From the NCBI GenBank assembly GCA_023807065.1, contig JAJJLU010003494.1, positions 1 to 64,000 of the forward strand: a stretch of DNA of 64,000 nt. Reading direction: 5' to 3'. Below the pieces are notes generated by a model. That model made no database searches, was not told the origin of the DNA, and worked only from the letters and a program-made list of their open reading frames with translations. Shown in pieces: positions 1-9,259 of this stretch; position 1 is the stretch's first letter; each line of letters begins with the position of its first letter. The DNA comes from Isotricha intestinalis (Eukaryota > Ciliophora > Litostomatea > Vestibuliferida > Isotrichidae). A program made the position numbers and the translations under genes.

Positions 1-1
1 T

Positions 2-163
2 AATAATTCTTTTTATAAACCTAAATTATCTTTTCAATGTTGTTATTATTGTAATATTAATAATTATAAAAAAGGTGAAGATGATTATTTAATGAATTTA
101 CAATTTAAACAATTAGCTGAATCTCTTTCAAAAAGTTTTGATATTAATGAAAATAATAAATAA
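2..163 (+). CDS. 3' end of a gene cut by the window edge
   Basis: An open frame runs from the first bases to a TAA at 161-163 and gives the last 53 residues of a protein. The piece has a small Cys/Tyr cluster (FQCCYYCNINNY) followed by a polar tail ending in SFDINENNK. Codon use matches the intact genes of the window (AT-rich, CAA for Gln). No family is recognisable from this fragment. It is probably the genuine C-terminus of a gene that starts upstream of the window, because the frame is clean and the following DNA is non-coding on this strand. Confidence 0.55.
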   Translation, partial: NNSFYKPKLSFQCCYYCNINNYKKGEDDYLMNLQFKQLAESLSKSFDINENNK

Positions 164-299
164 ATTATTATAAAAGAATGATATTCTTTTTAAATTATTA
201 TTTATATGAGAAATTGTATATATTTATATTATTTGTATATGGGAGGTAGTTAAAGTTTTATAGAATATATAAACTTTTTAAAAATTGAACATATATAAA

Positions 300-1370
300 A
301 AATAGAAAATTAAAATATTACTCTTTTTTTCTGCAATATTTAATATACATCAATTAAAAATATATTTTTTTAATTTATGATTCCTTTATTTAATCTATTT
401 ATATATTCTATTCTTTTTTTAATATTTTTTTTATTGTATATTTATATTGATTATGTAATTCTTTAATCCATTTATTTTTCTTTGGTGAAATTATTTTTTG
501 AGTATTAAAGTAAAAAATGATGATAAGAAAAATTTAAGCTTTTTTTCAATTATATTTTCATCAAAAATTATCTTCAACAACCATATTTATTATATTTTCA
601 TTTGGTTTTTCTGGATTAAAAGTAATATTGTTTCCCATAATATTAGTTATTGAAGTATAATTTTTTTATTTATTTATCATTATTGTATCTATATCATTTA
701 TAATTTCATCTATTTTATTTTTAATTGCTCTAAAATTTACTAACTTAATTTTTACTTTTATTTAATCTTATTATTTCTTTTTATCTTTTATTTTTTCATC
801 AATTAAATCTTTATTTCTATCATAAAGAATTAAAGATGATATTGATAAATGTTTTAAATTATGTAATTTCAATATCATTAATTTTTGAAATTATAGTAAA
901 TAAATCTTTTCAAAAAGATATTACTTCTTGTTTTATCATAGAATTATCTTTTCCTTTAATAATTTGTAATATATGTTCTTTTAATTAATTAATTAATAAT
1001 TAATTGTTTAAAACTCTATCATTCATTAATGATTTTCAATTTTATCACTTAAAATATCTTTACCATAATTTAAATATGGTAAATAATTAATTTATTATTT
1101 TTATTATTATTTTGAAGTTTAGATGATTTAGCCGATTTTGTTTTTTAAAAATCAACTGAAAAAATTATTTGATTATTATAATTATTATTTTTTAAATTTG
1201 ATTTTAAGGGATTAAAATATATTTTTTGGATATATTTTATATTAAAAATATTCTTCTTTTTAATTCCCGAAAAATTAATAATCTTCCTAATATTTATTTT
1301 TCTTAATTGAAATAGATAAATTTGTTTAATTATCATATTTTTTCAATTCATTTGGAAATAAATCATTGAA
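300..1370 (-). pseudogene. Decayed protein-coding gene, coiled-coil-like, unidentified
   Basis: The minus strand reads as protein-like sequence only if several frame changes and many in-frame TAA codons are allowed. Recognisable pieces, in order, are an N-terminal piece starting at an ATG near 1334 (MIIKQIYLFQLRKIN), a linker with KTKSAKSSKLQ, a piece with NYLPYLNYGKDILSDKIE near 1040-1090, then LKEHILQIIKGKDNSMIKQE, a piece containing SLILYDRNKDLIDEKI, and near 590-640 a piece with GNNITFNPEKPNENI. Within these pieces TAA falls where Gln would be natural, for example between DKKK and D, and between MINK and KNY. The pieces shift frame relative to each other, so no intact product is possible. 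I do not recognise the family. Boundaries are approximate. It could in principle be two adjacent remnants. Confidence 0.5.
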
Positions 1371-1392
1371 AAAAAAATTTAAAAAAAATATT

Positions 1393-2130
1393 TTATTGTT
1401 GCATAAAAGGAATATCCATATTTTTAATACCAAATCCAATATAAACACTTCCAAATAAACTAGTATTAGCTTTATGATAAGAAAAAAAACCAGACCAAAC
1501 TAAATTCTTTTATTAGAAACAGTTTTATCAGAATCAGTTTGAATACTCTAAGCACATTTTAAATAATCATCTGATAAACAATCTAAAAAAGAAAAATCAA
1601 ATACTGCTTTTCTCATATCAATCATATCTCTTTTATTTTAACTTTCCATTTTTCTAAAATGAAAAAAATTATCTATTTTTCCTAATTCATCACTTGATAA
1701 TCCTTCAAATAAATCACTTTAATATCACATTTTAATTGATCAAATGTTGTTTTTAATTTTATTTGTTCTTCTATACTTATACTTACACAATTAAATGCTG
1801 ATATTGATTTTATATGTTCATCTATTCCTGTGTCTATTAACATTTGTTTTTGAGAGTTATTTTTCTTTGATTTTTTATATATATTTATTTAAATTCTTAT
1901 TTTTTATTCTTTTTAGAATTTTTTTTAAATTAATATTTATTTTTTTGTCCTCTTGATTATTTAAGGATATTTTATTTTTGAATATATATATATTGAGTTA
2001 ATGTATTTTCTATTTGTTTTTTTTATGATTTACTAGAAATTAATTATTTTTTATTATGTTGTAATCTTTTCTTTTCTTTTATTATTCAAAGGAAAAATGT
2101 TCTTTGAGATTTTTCTTTAGGTAAATTAAG
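1393..2130 (-). pseudogene. Decayed protein-coding gene, unidentified conserved-looking protein
   Basis: The minus strand gives a protein-like series from about 1880 down to a TAA at 1393-1395. Pieces include IDTGIDEHIKSISAFNC, EEQIKLKTTFDQLKCDI, then after a 1-base frame change SDLFEGLSSDELGKIDNF, KAVFDFSFLDCLSDDY, and after another frame change NLVWSGFFSYHKANTSLFGS and YIGFGIKNMDIPFM. In the middle piece one in-frame TAA (after KMES) and one in-frame TAG (after LKCA) occur where Gln would fit. Upstream, to about 2130, another Lys/Gln-rich stretch contains many TAA codons. Regular hydrophobic spacing shows these were real coding sequences. The family is not recognised. At least two frameshifts plus stops make it a pseudogene under the standard code. 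Confidence 0.6.
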
Positions 2131-2289
2131 GTAATAGAATATATATATTGATTAAAAATATTTTTAATAAATAAAAATCAATAAAAAGCAAAAAAGTAAT
2201 TTAAAATGAGAAAAAGAAAGAAAAAATAATTATTAATAGTTTTAATTAATACATTAATAATTCAAATAATATTAATATAATCTTTATAA

Positions 2290-3444
2290 ATGAAATTAAA
2301 AGACAAAATTCTTCAAAAACTAAATTTATTCTTAAATGTAAAATATACACATTTATTTTTTGATATATTAAGAAACATAAAGCAAATATCACTTGAAGAA
2401 GAAAAAAAGAAAAAAGAAAAAATGTATAAAAATTATTTTAATCAAAGAGAAAGAAATGATATTTTTTTTTGTTTTCATAATATATTAAAATCAATGTATC
2501 AAAAAGAATTTTATAAATCATATTATTATTCTCATTTAGAAATATCATATTTAAAAAATAAAGCAAAATTATATTATCGAAGATTAAATATAATCGGAAT
2601 AGAAACGAAAAAAAAAACTGAATATTTAATAGAATATTATATTCAATTATGTAAAAATGAAATTAAACAAAAAAGAAATGAGAAAAAAACATATGAAACA
2701 AAAACAAAAAGAAAATTAAAAAAATTAAATCCTTTTAGAAGTAAAAGCTTAGGATTTCATTTAGAAAAAAAAATTGAAACTGAAAATGAAAAAAAAGAAG
2801 AAAGTAAAGAAGAAGAAATAAATATTGAAATTGAAGAAGAAAATAATGAAATGATTAATATATTTATTGGTAAATTTGATATAAAAAAAATATTACAAAA
2901 AACACAAACATTTAAAAATAGAAAAGGTGAATTTGTTAATGCTTTTATTTTCAATGATTCTGAAAAAAAAATTAAAAATACACAAAGTAATAAAATTATT
3001 AAATTTATTTCTCCCAAAAAAAAATTAGATAAAAATATTATTTCTCCAGTTAAAGTTTATATACAACAAAAAACTGAACCAAAAATAAAAAAATATAATA
3101 AATTGATTAATATTGAAGATTCTGAAAATGAAAGTAAATTATTGTTTGAAAAGAAGTTAAATATTAAAAAAAGTTTAGTTGATAAAAATAAATTAGGATA
3201 TTTAACTTTGAATAATCATTATCCTTTAAATAAAAGAAATAAATATTATTTAAATCAATCTACTTATTATATCAAAAAACCAAAAACAAGAAATTCTTAT
3301 TTAACAAGAACAATAGAAATAAATAAAAGTAATAATTTACCTAGAGTTTATTCTATATTTAATAAATCAAGAAATCTAAAAAGCAGTAAAAATTCTTCCC
3401 AAAAAAGTTTATATTTTTTATCTAAAAATGATTTATATTATTAA
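2290..3444 (+). CDS. Hypothetical Lys/Glu-rich protein, 384 aa
   Basis: The frame is uninterrupted from an ATG preceded by A/T-rich leader to a TAA. The N-terminal third (residues 1-130) is the most protein-like part, with helical sequence such as MKLKDKILQKLNLFLNVKY and a run of aromatic residues. Residues 160-200 form a Glu-rich charged segment, and the rest is basic, with short Ser/Arg-rich stretches typical of disordered cytoskeletal proteins. No signal peptide or membrane segment is evident. I do not recognise the family. A long antisense frame at 2757-3017 is only the mirror of the Glu/Lys codons. Confidence 0.75.
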   Translation: MKLKDKILQKLNLFLNVKYTHLFFDILRNIKQISLEEEKKKKEKMYKNYFNQRERNDIFFCFHNILKSMYQKEFYKSYYYSHLEISYLKNKAKLYYRRLNIIGIETKKKTEYLIEYYIQLCKNEIKQKRNEKKTYETKTKRKLKKLNPFRSKSLGFHLEKKIETENEKKEESKEEEINIEIEEENNEMINIFIGKFDIKKILQKTQTFKNRKGEFVNAFIFNDSEKKIKNTQSNKIIKFISPKKKLDKNIISPVKVYIQQKTEPKIKKYNKLINIEDSENESKLLFEKKLNIKKSLVDKNKLGYLTLNNHYPLNKRNKYYLNQSTYYIKKPKTRNSYLTRTIEINKSNNLPRVYSIFNKSRNLKSSKNSSQKSLYFLSKNDLYY

Positions 3445-3580
3445 TATTATTTTACAAATAAAAAAAAATAATAATCAAAAAAAATATATTTTTTATAAAG
3501 AAGATAATATTTCTTTTCATTAGAAAAAATATATATTAAACCTTTTAAAATAAAAATTTTTTTTATAAGTGATAATAATA

Positions 3581-4168
3581 TTAATAAATATTACATCCAT
3601 CATTACAAATTTTTTTATCTTTCCCTTTAAGATGAATAAAATAAATTTGAAAATCTTTTGGATTTGATTTCCAAACAAGAGTAAAATTATTAAAATTAAC
3701 TTCTCCAATAGTAGATTTAGGATTAAAACTTGGCATATCACTTTTAGGAAAACCATTTTTTTTAGAAGGTTTTAAACCATAATTTGTAATTTCATTTTTT
3801 AATCTAAATAAAACTTTTTCTTTTTGAAAATTATTATTAAATTCATTTAAAGCTCTTTCAATAATATTTTCTACTTTAGACTGATTACTAACTAATAAAT
3901 TTATATTTTTTATTCCTTCTCCAATAACTAAGTTTATTGTTATAAAAACCATTGAAAAATTTTCTAAATTATTATCTGAGGATGTTGAAGTGTTTTGTGT
4001 ATCTTCATTTTCTACTTCTTTTCCAAAACTTTTTTCTATTGAAGAACTTATTTTACTTTTTGTTCTTTTGTTTTTTTTATTTGCTATTTTTTTCCATTTT
4101 TTATTCTTTACATCATTATTATTTTTCTTATTATATCCTAATGAATCATCATCAACATCAGAAGACAT
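3581..4168 (-). CDS. Hypothetical protein with possible ubiquitin-like fold, 195 aa
   Basis: The frame runs from an ATG (MSSDVDDDSLGYNKK) to TAA with no interruption. Residues 1-70 are Lys/Asn/Ser-rich and probably disordered. Residues 70-180 form a compact region beginning FSMVFITINLVIGEGIKNIN and ending near NNFTLVWKSNPKDFQIYF, with alternating hydrophobic strands and one amphipathic helix (VENIIERALNEFNNN). That order resembles beta-grasp (ubiquitin-like) domains, but this is a visual impression only. No membrane segment is seen. It converges with the gene ending at 3444 and is divergent from the CCCH/WD40 gene at 4445. Confidence 0.7.
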   Translation of the reverse strand: MSSDVDDDSLGYNKKNNNDVKNKKWKKIANKKNKRTKSKISSSIEKSFGKEVENEDTQNTSTSSDNNLENFSMVFITINLVIGEGIKNINLLVSNQSKVENIIERALNEFNNNFQKEKVLFRLKNEITNYGLKPSKKNGFPKSDMPSFNPKSTIGEVNFNNFTLVWKSNPKDFQIYFIHLKGKDKKICNDGCNIY

Positions 4169-4444
4169 ATTTATTATAATATTTTAATTTTTTTTTTATT
4201 TGTGAAATTTCAGTAAAAGAAAATAATAAAATTATTATTTATTATTTTATTTCTGGAAAATAATTTTATAATTTTTAAAGAATTGATTTTGATTTGATGG
4301 AAAAGAATAAAAAATAAAAAATTTAGTATTTTTTATTTTAATATAATAACTTATAATTAAATTTAATATAACATTATAAAATATACAATAAAAAATATAA
4401 TTTTTAATCTTAAATTTATTAATTTTCTAGAAATATAATTATAA

Positions 4445-5811
4445 ATGCAACAACAAATTTGCCAAAGTTTTTATACAAATGGATATTGTAAACACGGTAA
4501 AAAATGTTATAATATGCATATTTCTCCAAATATGAATCCTAATTTTAATGTAAATATGAATCCAAATAATTTTAATCCAAATATAAATCCAAATATGAAT
4601 AATATGTATAATATAATGAATAATAATCAACCTCAAATGCCAAATATGAATGAAATGAAAAAAAATAATACAAATAATACTTGTTATTATTTTCTTCAAG
4701 GAAATTGTACTAAAAAAAATTGTGTTTATTTTCATGGTTATGGAAATAAACTACAATATATTTCATATAATACTGTTCTTCCAAATCAAATTTTAAATAT
4801 TGAATTAATATCAGAAAATAAATTTATTTTATGTGATGAACACACTTTCAAAATATTTCTTTTAGGAGATTCATTTAATCAAATTGGAGAAACAACTTTA
4901 CCAGAAGGAAAAATTAATAAATTATTTTATTCAAAAGGTAAAATAATTATAGTATTTATTAAAGAAACATTGTAAATAAAAAAATAAATTAATTTACTCA
5001 ATACATAATATAATTTATATAATATTTTTATAGGTTATCAACTCAAAATCAAATATTAATCTTTACTGAAAAAGGAAATACATCATTTCAAACAAATAAC
5101 ATAATAAATGATATCATAGAAGTAGGAAATAATATTATATGTGTTGGAAAAGGAATAATAGAAGTTTTACAATATGATGAAAATCAAATTCAATTAAAAA
5201 AATTAGGAGAAAAAAATTTAGGAAAAGAAGAATTAACTTGTATTACTGTAATTAAAGGTTTAGTGTTTATAGGACATAAAAATGGTAAAATTTCTGTTTG
5301 GGATGAATATTTAAATAATAAATTAACTAAGGATTATCATAAAGATTTTATTTGTAAAATGATTCATAAATATGTTGATCAAAATACCAATTATTTAGTT
5401 ACTGCTTCTTTAGATCAAACTGTTTGTGTTATTAATTTAGATAATAATATGGAAATTACTCTTCAACAAAAATTTGATTTTCCTATTAAAGATATTTATA
5501 ATATTTTTGATTATGAAAATAGAGATAATTTCTTTATTGTTTTATCTAATGGAAATATTGTCGTTTTAGATGGATCTTTTAATCAAATTTTTGAGATTAA
5601 AACTAAAAGAAATTCTATTAATAGAAAAATTATTCCTTTAATTAATAATAATAAAAATGATTTTATTGGTGATTATTTACTTATTAGTGATAATGGATTT
5701 GTTGATTTGTTTAGATGGATTAAAGAAGATTCTTTTGTAACAAAGAAAAATATGAATCATCATAATAATCATAACAATTATAGAGGAAGAGGTAAAAGAG
5801 GAGGTTATTAA
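4445..5811 (+). CDS. CCCH zinc-finger and WD40-repeat protein, spliced
   Basis: Exons 4445-4971 and 5034-5811 join in frame (KET-L-LSTQNQ) to give 434 residues. Residues 5-24 form a C-x8-C-x5-C-x3-H zinc finger (CQSFYTNGYCKHGKKCYNMH). A second finger at about 79-97 has the spacing C-x7-C-x4-C-x3-H. Between them lies an Asn/Met/Pro-rich spacer. The remainder looks like a WD40-type propeller, with strand motifs such as LVFIGHKNGKISVWDE and YLVTASLDQTVCVINL. The tail ends in an RGRGKRGGY-like Arg/Gly motif. This layout is that of CCCH-WD40 proteins, which are presumed RNA-binding. The protein is probably nuclear or cytoplasmic and acts in mRNA metabolism, which is inference from the fold. Confidence 0.85.
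4972..5033 (+). other. Spliceosomal intron, 62 bp
   Basis: It begins GTAAAT and ends TTATAG. Removing it restores one reading frame between the zinc-finger exon and the WD40 exon. Without splicing the frame would stop at once at TAA (4973-4975). Confidence 0.85.
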
Positions 5812-5962
5812 ATAAAATAAAAAAAATAAAAATAAAAATAAAAATAAAATAAAAAAATAAAATTAATAAAAGAAAAAAATAAAAAGTAAATATTCTATTT
5901 ATTAATTTTAATAAAGAAAAAGGTATTTTTAAAATATTAAAAATAAGATAAAAAGTTAAAAA

Positions 5963-6985
5963 ATGAAAGGCCATAAAAAATATATAAGTAATGTAATATA
6001 TGAAGAGCCAAGTTCCCAAGAAATTTCAAATTCTCATTTAAAAGAAAAAAAAAATAGTTTTTCGTCATCAGAACATATAAAGAAATCTCCTTTTAAAGAA
6101 AGGCAAAAAAAAAATGATTTAAATTTTAACACTATATTTCCTATAAAAAACGAAGAAGAAGAAACATTATTTTTAAAACAAGGAATATTAAATAATTCAT
6201 CTTATGAAAATAATGAAATCAGTTTATCTGAAATTGATGGTGGATTTATTGAAGGAAATACAACAATAACATATAATCAAGCATATAAATATTTTTGTAA
6301 TATAGATTATTCAATGGAAAAAAAATTAATAGTAGTAGAAGATTTTAAAGATGAAAATTGTTGTTCTAAAATATTAATATGTAGTAATAAATTAAGATTA
6401 AATTCAAATTTAAAAAAAGAAAGAGAATTAATATTTTGCATAGCAAAAATAATATATAATGAAAATAAAGATATTCATTATTATATTTTAACAACAATAT
6501 ATTCTTTTTTAACAGGAGAAAATATTTGTCCTAAAAAAGGGAATCATTGGGAAAAAATAGGTTTTCAAGATGAAGATCCAATGAATGATTTAAGATCTGT
6601 TGGAATGTTTGGTCCTTTACAAATATTATTTTTAATTGAAAATTATTCTAATTTTCTTCTCAAATTTTATAAGTATTTATTAAAATTTAAATGTGAATGG
6701 CTTTTTGTTATTTCTTTATTAAATTTAACTAAAATTACTCTTGATAATTTAAGAAATGGAAATTTAATTCATGTTTGTAATCGAAGAAATCAGGTTTTAA
6801 ATGTTGTTAATGATTTTTATTGTGGGTTAATTTATCAATTTTCTACTTATTTAGATTTACCAAAAGAAGAAAAATTAACCGCTGAATTTATTTCTAATCA
6901 AATTGAAAATTTAAAAAAAATGGGAAATAAAATTCCAAATTATATTCTTTCTAAAAAATCATCTTTAGATGATTATAAAAATTAA
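5963..6985 (+). CDS. ELMO domain-containing protein (ELMOD-like)
   Basis: This is a 340-residue protein. Residues 1-120 are Ser/Lys/Glu-rich and probably disordered. From about 150 to 315 it carries an ELMO/CED-12 domain. The signature is HWEKIGFQDEDPMNDLRSVG followed by MFGPLQILFLIENY, which matches the family's W..IGFQ...P..DLR..G core. ELMO-domain proteins without a PH domain (ELMOD type) act as GTPase-activating proteins for Arf-like GTPases and influence membrane traffic and actin. The family's catalytic arginine is probably the R of DLRSVG (my alignment from memory of the motif). There is no membrane segment. It follows the CCCH/WD40 gene on the same strand after 151 bases, with no sign of co-transcription. 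Confidence 0.85.
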   Translation: MKGHKKYISNVIYEEPSSQEISNSHLKEKKNSFSSSEHIKKSPFKERQKKNDLNFNTIFPIKNEEEETLFLKQGILNNSSYENNEISLSEIDGGFIEGNTTITYNQAYKYFCNIDYSMEKKLIVVEDFKDENCCSKILICSNKLRLNSNLKKERELIFCIAKIIYNENKDIHYYILTTIYSFLTGENICPKKGNHWEKIGFQDEDPMNDLRSVGMFGPLQILFLIENYSNFLLKFYKYLLKFKCEWLFVISLLNLTKITLDNLRNGNLIHVCNRRNQVLNVVNDFYCGLIYQFSTYLDLPKEEKLTAEFISNQIENLKKMGNKIPNYILSKKSSLDDYKN

Positions 6986-7110
6986 TAGTTATAAATATAA
7001 ATGAATAATACATTAACTAAAAATAGCTCTTTAATATTTATTTAAAAACAATAATAAATTAATATAAAAAAATTTGATAAATAATTCAAAAAAAAATAAA
7101 TAAAAAAAAA

Positions 7111-7413
7111 GTGTTTTCTCCAATAAATCAGAAATATTGTGAAAGAAAAGAAATATGTGTGACAAATCCATCAAAGCCTAATAATCCAATAGAATATGAA
7201 GAAGAATTAGTAAAATTAGAGAATGGATCTCAATATAGTGGAACAGTAAAGAATGGAATGCCAAATGGATTTGGGAAAGAATATAGACAAGATGGCTTTT
7301 TATATTCTGGTTATTTTAGAAATGGAAAATGGCAAGGACCAGGAAATATAACAACTGAGAAATTAGATGTTTATCATGGAGAATTTATTAATGGGTATTT
7401 TTGTGGTATATAA
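7111..7413 (+). CDS. MORN-repeat protein lacking an ATG start
   Basis: The frame encodes about 100 residues with three MORN repeats: NGSQYSGTVKNGMPNGFGKE, DGFLYSGYFRNGKWQGPG and DVYHGEFINGYFCG. MORN repeats bind phospholipids or build cortical and ciliary scaffolds. The protein-like frame begins exactly where an A-run meets GTG (7111-7113), a position that would be ideal for ATG, and no in-frame ATG exists before 7258. The product may use a non-AUG start, may begin at 7258, or may be broken. It ends abruptly after the third repeat. A GTATAT at 7406 could be an intron donor joining it in phase to the next gene (AG at 7546-7547). Confidence 0.5.
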   Translation: MFSPINQKYCERKEICVTNPSKPNNPIEYEEELVKLENGSQYSGTVKNGMPNGFGKEYRQDGFLYSGYFRNGKWQGPGNITTEKLDVYHGEFINGYFCGI

Positions 7414-7528
7414 ATTATTATAATTCATATATTTTTATTATTTTATTATTATTGAATGTTTTTTTTTCATTTATTTTTTTAAAAAACTTAAATTATTATT
7501 TTATTCATTAAGTTATTTATAAAAATTT

Positions 7529-9190
7529 ATGGCAATGGTTTATGAAGCTGTTTTTAAGGAAAAAATTCCTGATTATAATACTGGACCTGGGGATTATAAC
7601 ATAAATCAAACCGATATAAAAACAAATATAAATAATAATATTAAATCTCATAAAAATAGACCTCCTTTTAATCAAAGTTCAATAAGAGGAAATAAGGAAA
7701 AAAAAATAGATTTAACAATATTTAAAGATGAAGATATTAATTTAGAAAATCCAATTAATTATTATGATAAAAGAACATTTAATACATATTTAAATGATAA
7801 AACAACAAAAAATATTTCTTTCTTATCTTGTCAAGATAGATTTCAGAATAAAAGTGAAGAAAAAGAACATTTATTAGAAGATTTAAAATTATTAGAAGAA
7901 GGTTCTTTAACAACAAATTATTCAATTCCATATGAAAAAGAGAAAAAAATGAAGCAGAAATTTAATAGAACTGAAAGATTATATAATAATTTAGGAAAAA
8001 ATCCAGAAAGTGAAAAAATAAAGGAAGAGTATATTAAAGAAAAAAATAAAAAAAAATTAGGTCCTGGAGAATATGATATAATGCCAAAATGGAATAAAAA
8101 TATAGTTAAATGGAGTGGATTAACAGAGAAGAGAATAAAAGTAGAAAAGAAAGAAAAAAATAATAAAGATAAAGAGAAAGAACAATTGAATATAAACTTA
8201 CAAAATAAAATAATAAATATGAAAAAAGATTTATTTCATTCAATTCAAAATAAAAGAAAAGAAATATATTCAGATTATATAAAAGAAAGAATAAAAAATA
8301 TAAAAGAACAAGAAGAAGATAATGATAAATATATAAAAACAGGATTATTAGATAAAGTACAGTTAAGAAATAATAATATTAGATATCAATATTTTGGAAG
8401 TACTTCAATAAGAAAAAGTTTAAGTCCTCATTCAGAAACAAATGAAAATATTGGTCCTGGTTCTTATAATTTAAATAATAATACAATTGAAAAAAGAAGT
8501 ATGACAGGACCTAAAATAAATAAAAGAAAAAAAAATGATAGGAAAATTATTTATAAAACTAAACCTGGAATTTATGGTTTAGTTATTAGTAATAATGAAA
8601 ATATTTGTGATTTAGAAAATAAGAAAAAATTTAATTTTGATGATTTATATGAAATTGAAAAAGATTTTAAATTTGGAAGTCAAGAAGTCAGATTTACTAA
8701 TAAAAATTATAATATTAATACTGTTGGACCTGGAGAATATTATAAAGAAAAAAGTTGGATTAAAAATAATTTTCATAATGATTTAGTTAATAATAGAGAA
8801 AATAATATTAATGTTAAAACTGCACATAATTTATTTTTTAATAAAAATGATTTTCCTGGTGCTGGAACATATGAAATTTCAAATTCAATTGAGAAAGATA
8901 ATAATCAATTAATTAATAAATTTAAAAATAATAAAATTCCTTTTAATTCTAATACGCAAAGATTTTTTTATGATATTTTAAAAAGAAAAAATCAAATTAT
9001 TGAAAATAATAATTTTAATTTTTATTATCCTAAAGATAAAAAAGTTATTGGAGGATTAATTACTCCTGAATCTAAGCATAATAATTTAAAAAGAAATGAA
9101 TTAGAAAATTGTTCTAATGGTCCTGGACAATATTTATTAGATTCATTTTTTGATTGGAATAAAAAGTCTTATAATATTAAATTTGCTTAA
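7529..9190 (+). CDS. Sperm-tail PG-rich repeat (STPGR/SHIPPO) protein
   Basis: This 553-residue protein has at least six spaced PG-rich motifs: NTGPGDYN near residue 12, LGPGEYD near 180, IGPGSYNL near 312, VGPGEYY near 399, FPGAGTYE near 450 and NGPGQYLLD near 532. These are the hallmark of sperm-tail PG-rich repeat proteins, which bind along microtubules in cilia, flagella and cortical arrays. The sequence between motifs is basic and Asn-rich, as usual in AT-rich genomes. There is no signal peptide or membrane segment. The chosen ATG lies just downstream of an in-frame TAA at 7520. The alternative is that the MORN frame upstream is its first exon. Confidence 0.8.
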   Translation: MAMVYEAVFKEKIPDYNTGPGDYNINQTDIKTNINNNIKSHKNRPPFNQSSIRGNKEKKIDLTIFKDEDINLENPINYYDKRTFNTYLNDKTTKNISFLSCQDRFQNKSEEKEHLLEDLKLLEEGSLTTNYSIPYEKEKKMKQKFNRTERLYNNLGKNPESEKIKEEYIKEKNKKKLGPGEYDIMPKWNKNIVKWSGLTEKRIKVEKKEKNNKDKEKEQLNINLQNKIINMKKDLFHSIQNKRKEIYSDYIKERIKNIKEQEEDNDKYIKTGLLDKVQLRNNNIRYQYFGSTSIRKSLSPHSETNENIGPGSYNLNNNTIEKRSMTGPKINKRKKNDRKIIYKTKPGIYGLVISNNENICDLENKKKFNFDDLYEIEKDFKFGSQEVRFTNKNYNINTVGPGEYYKEKSWIKNNFHNDLVNNRENNINVKTAHNLFFNKNDFPGAGTYEISNSIEKDNNQLINKFKNNKIPFNSNTQRFFYDILKRKNQIIENNNFNFYYPKDKKVIGGLITPESKHNNLKRNELENCSNGPGQYLLDSFFDWNKKSYNIKFA

Positions 9191-9259
9191 AAATAATTTT
9201 TATTTTTTTCAAATTTTTTTAAATTAAAAACTACTAAAATCGTTAAAAAAAAGAAAAAA

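Noticed and set aside
230..260. A locally G-rich patch considered as a tRNA or small RNA
   Set aside because: It does not fold into a cloverleaf by eye and lacks the T-loop consensus. No tRNA-like GC island was found elsewhere.
2757..3017. Hydrophobic antisense frames rich in Leu, Phe, Ile and Ser (also at 4439-4735, 5720-6019, 9586-9903, 31483-31917, 53-58 kb and others)
   Set aside because: They mirror Lys/Asn/Glu-rich genes on the opposite strand. AAA/AAT/GAA codons read backwards give Phe, Ile and Ser/Leu, which mimics membrane proteins.
3520..3756. Frame overlapping the 3' end of the 195-aa gene on the same strand
   Set aside because: It overlaps a better-supported frame and has low-complexity hydrophobic composition.
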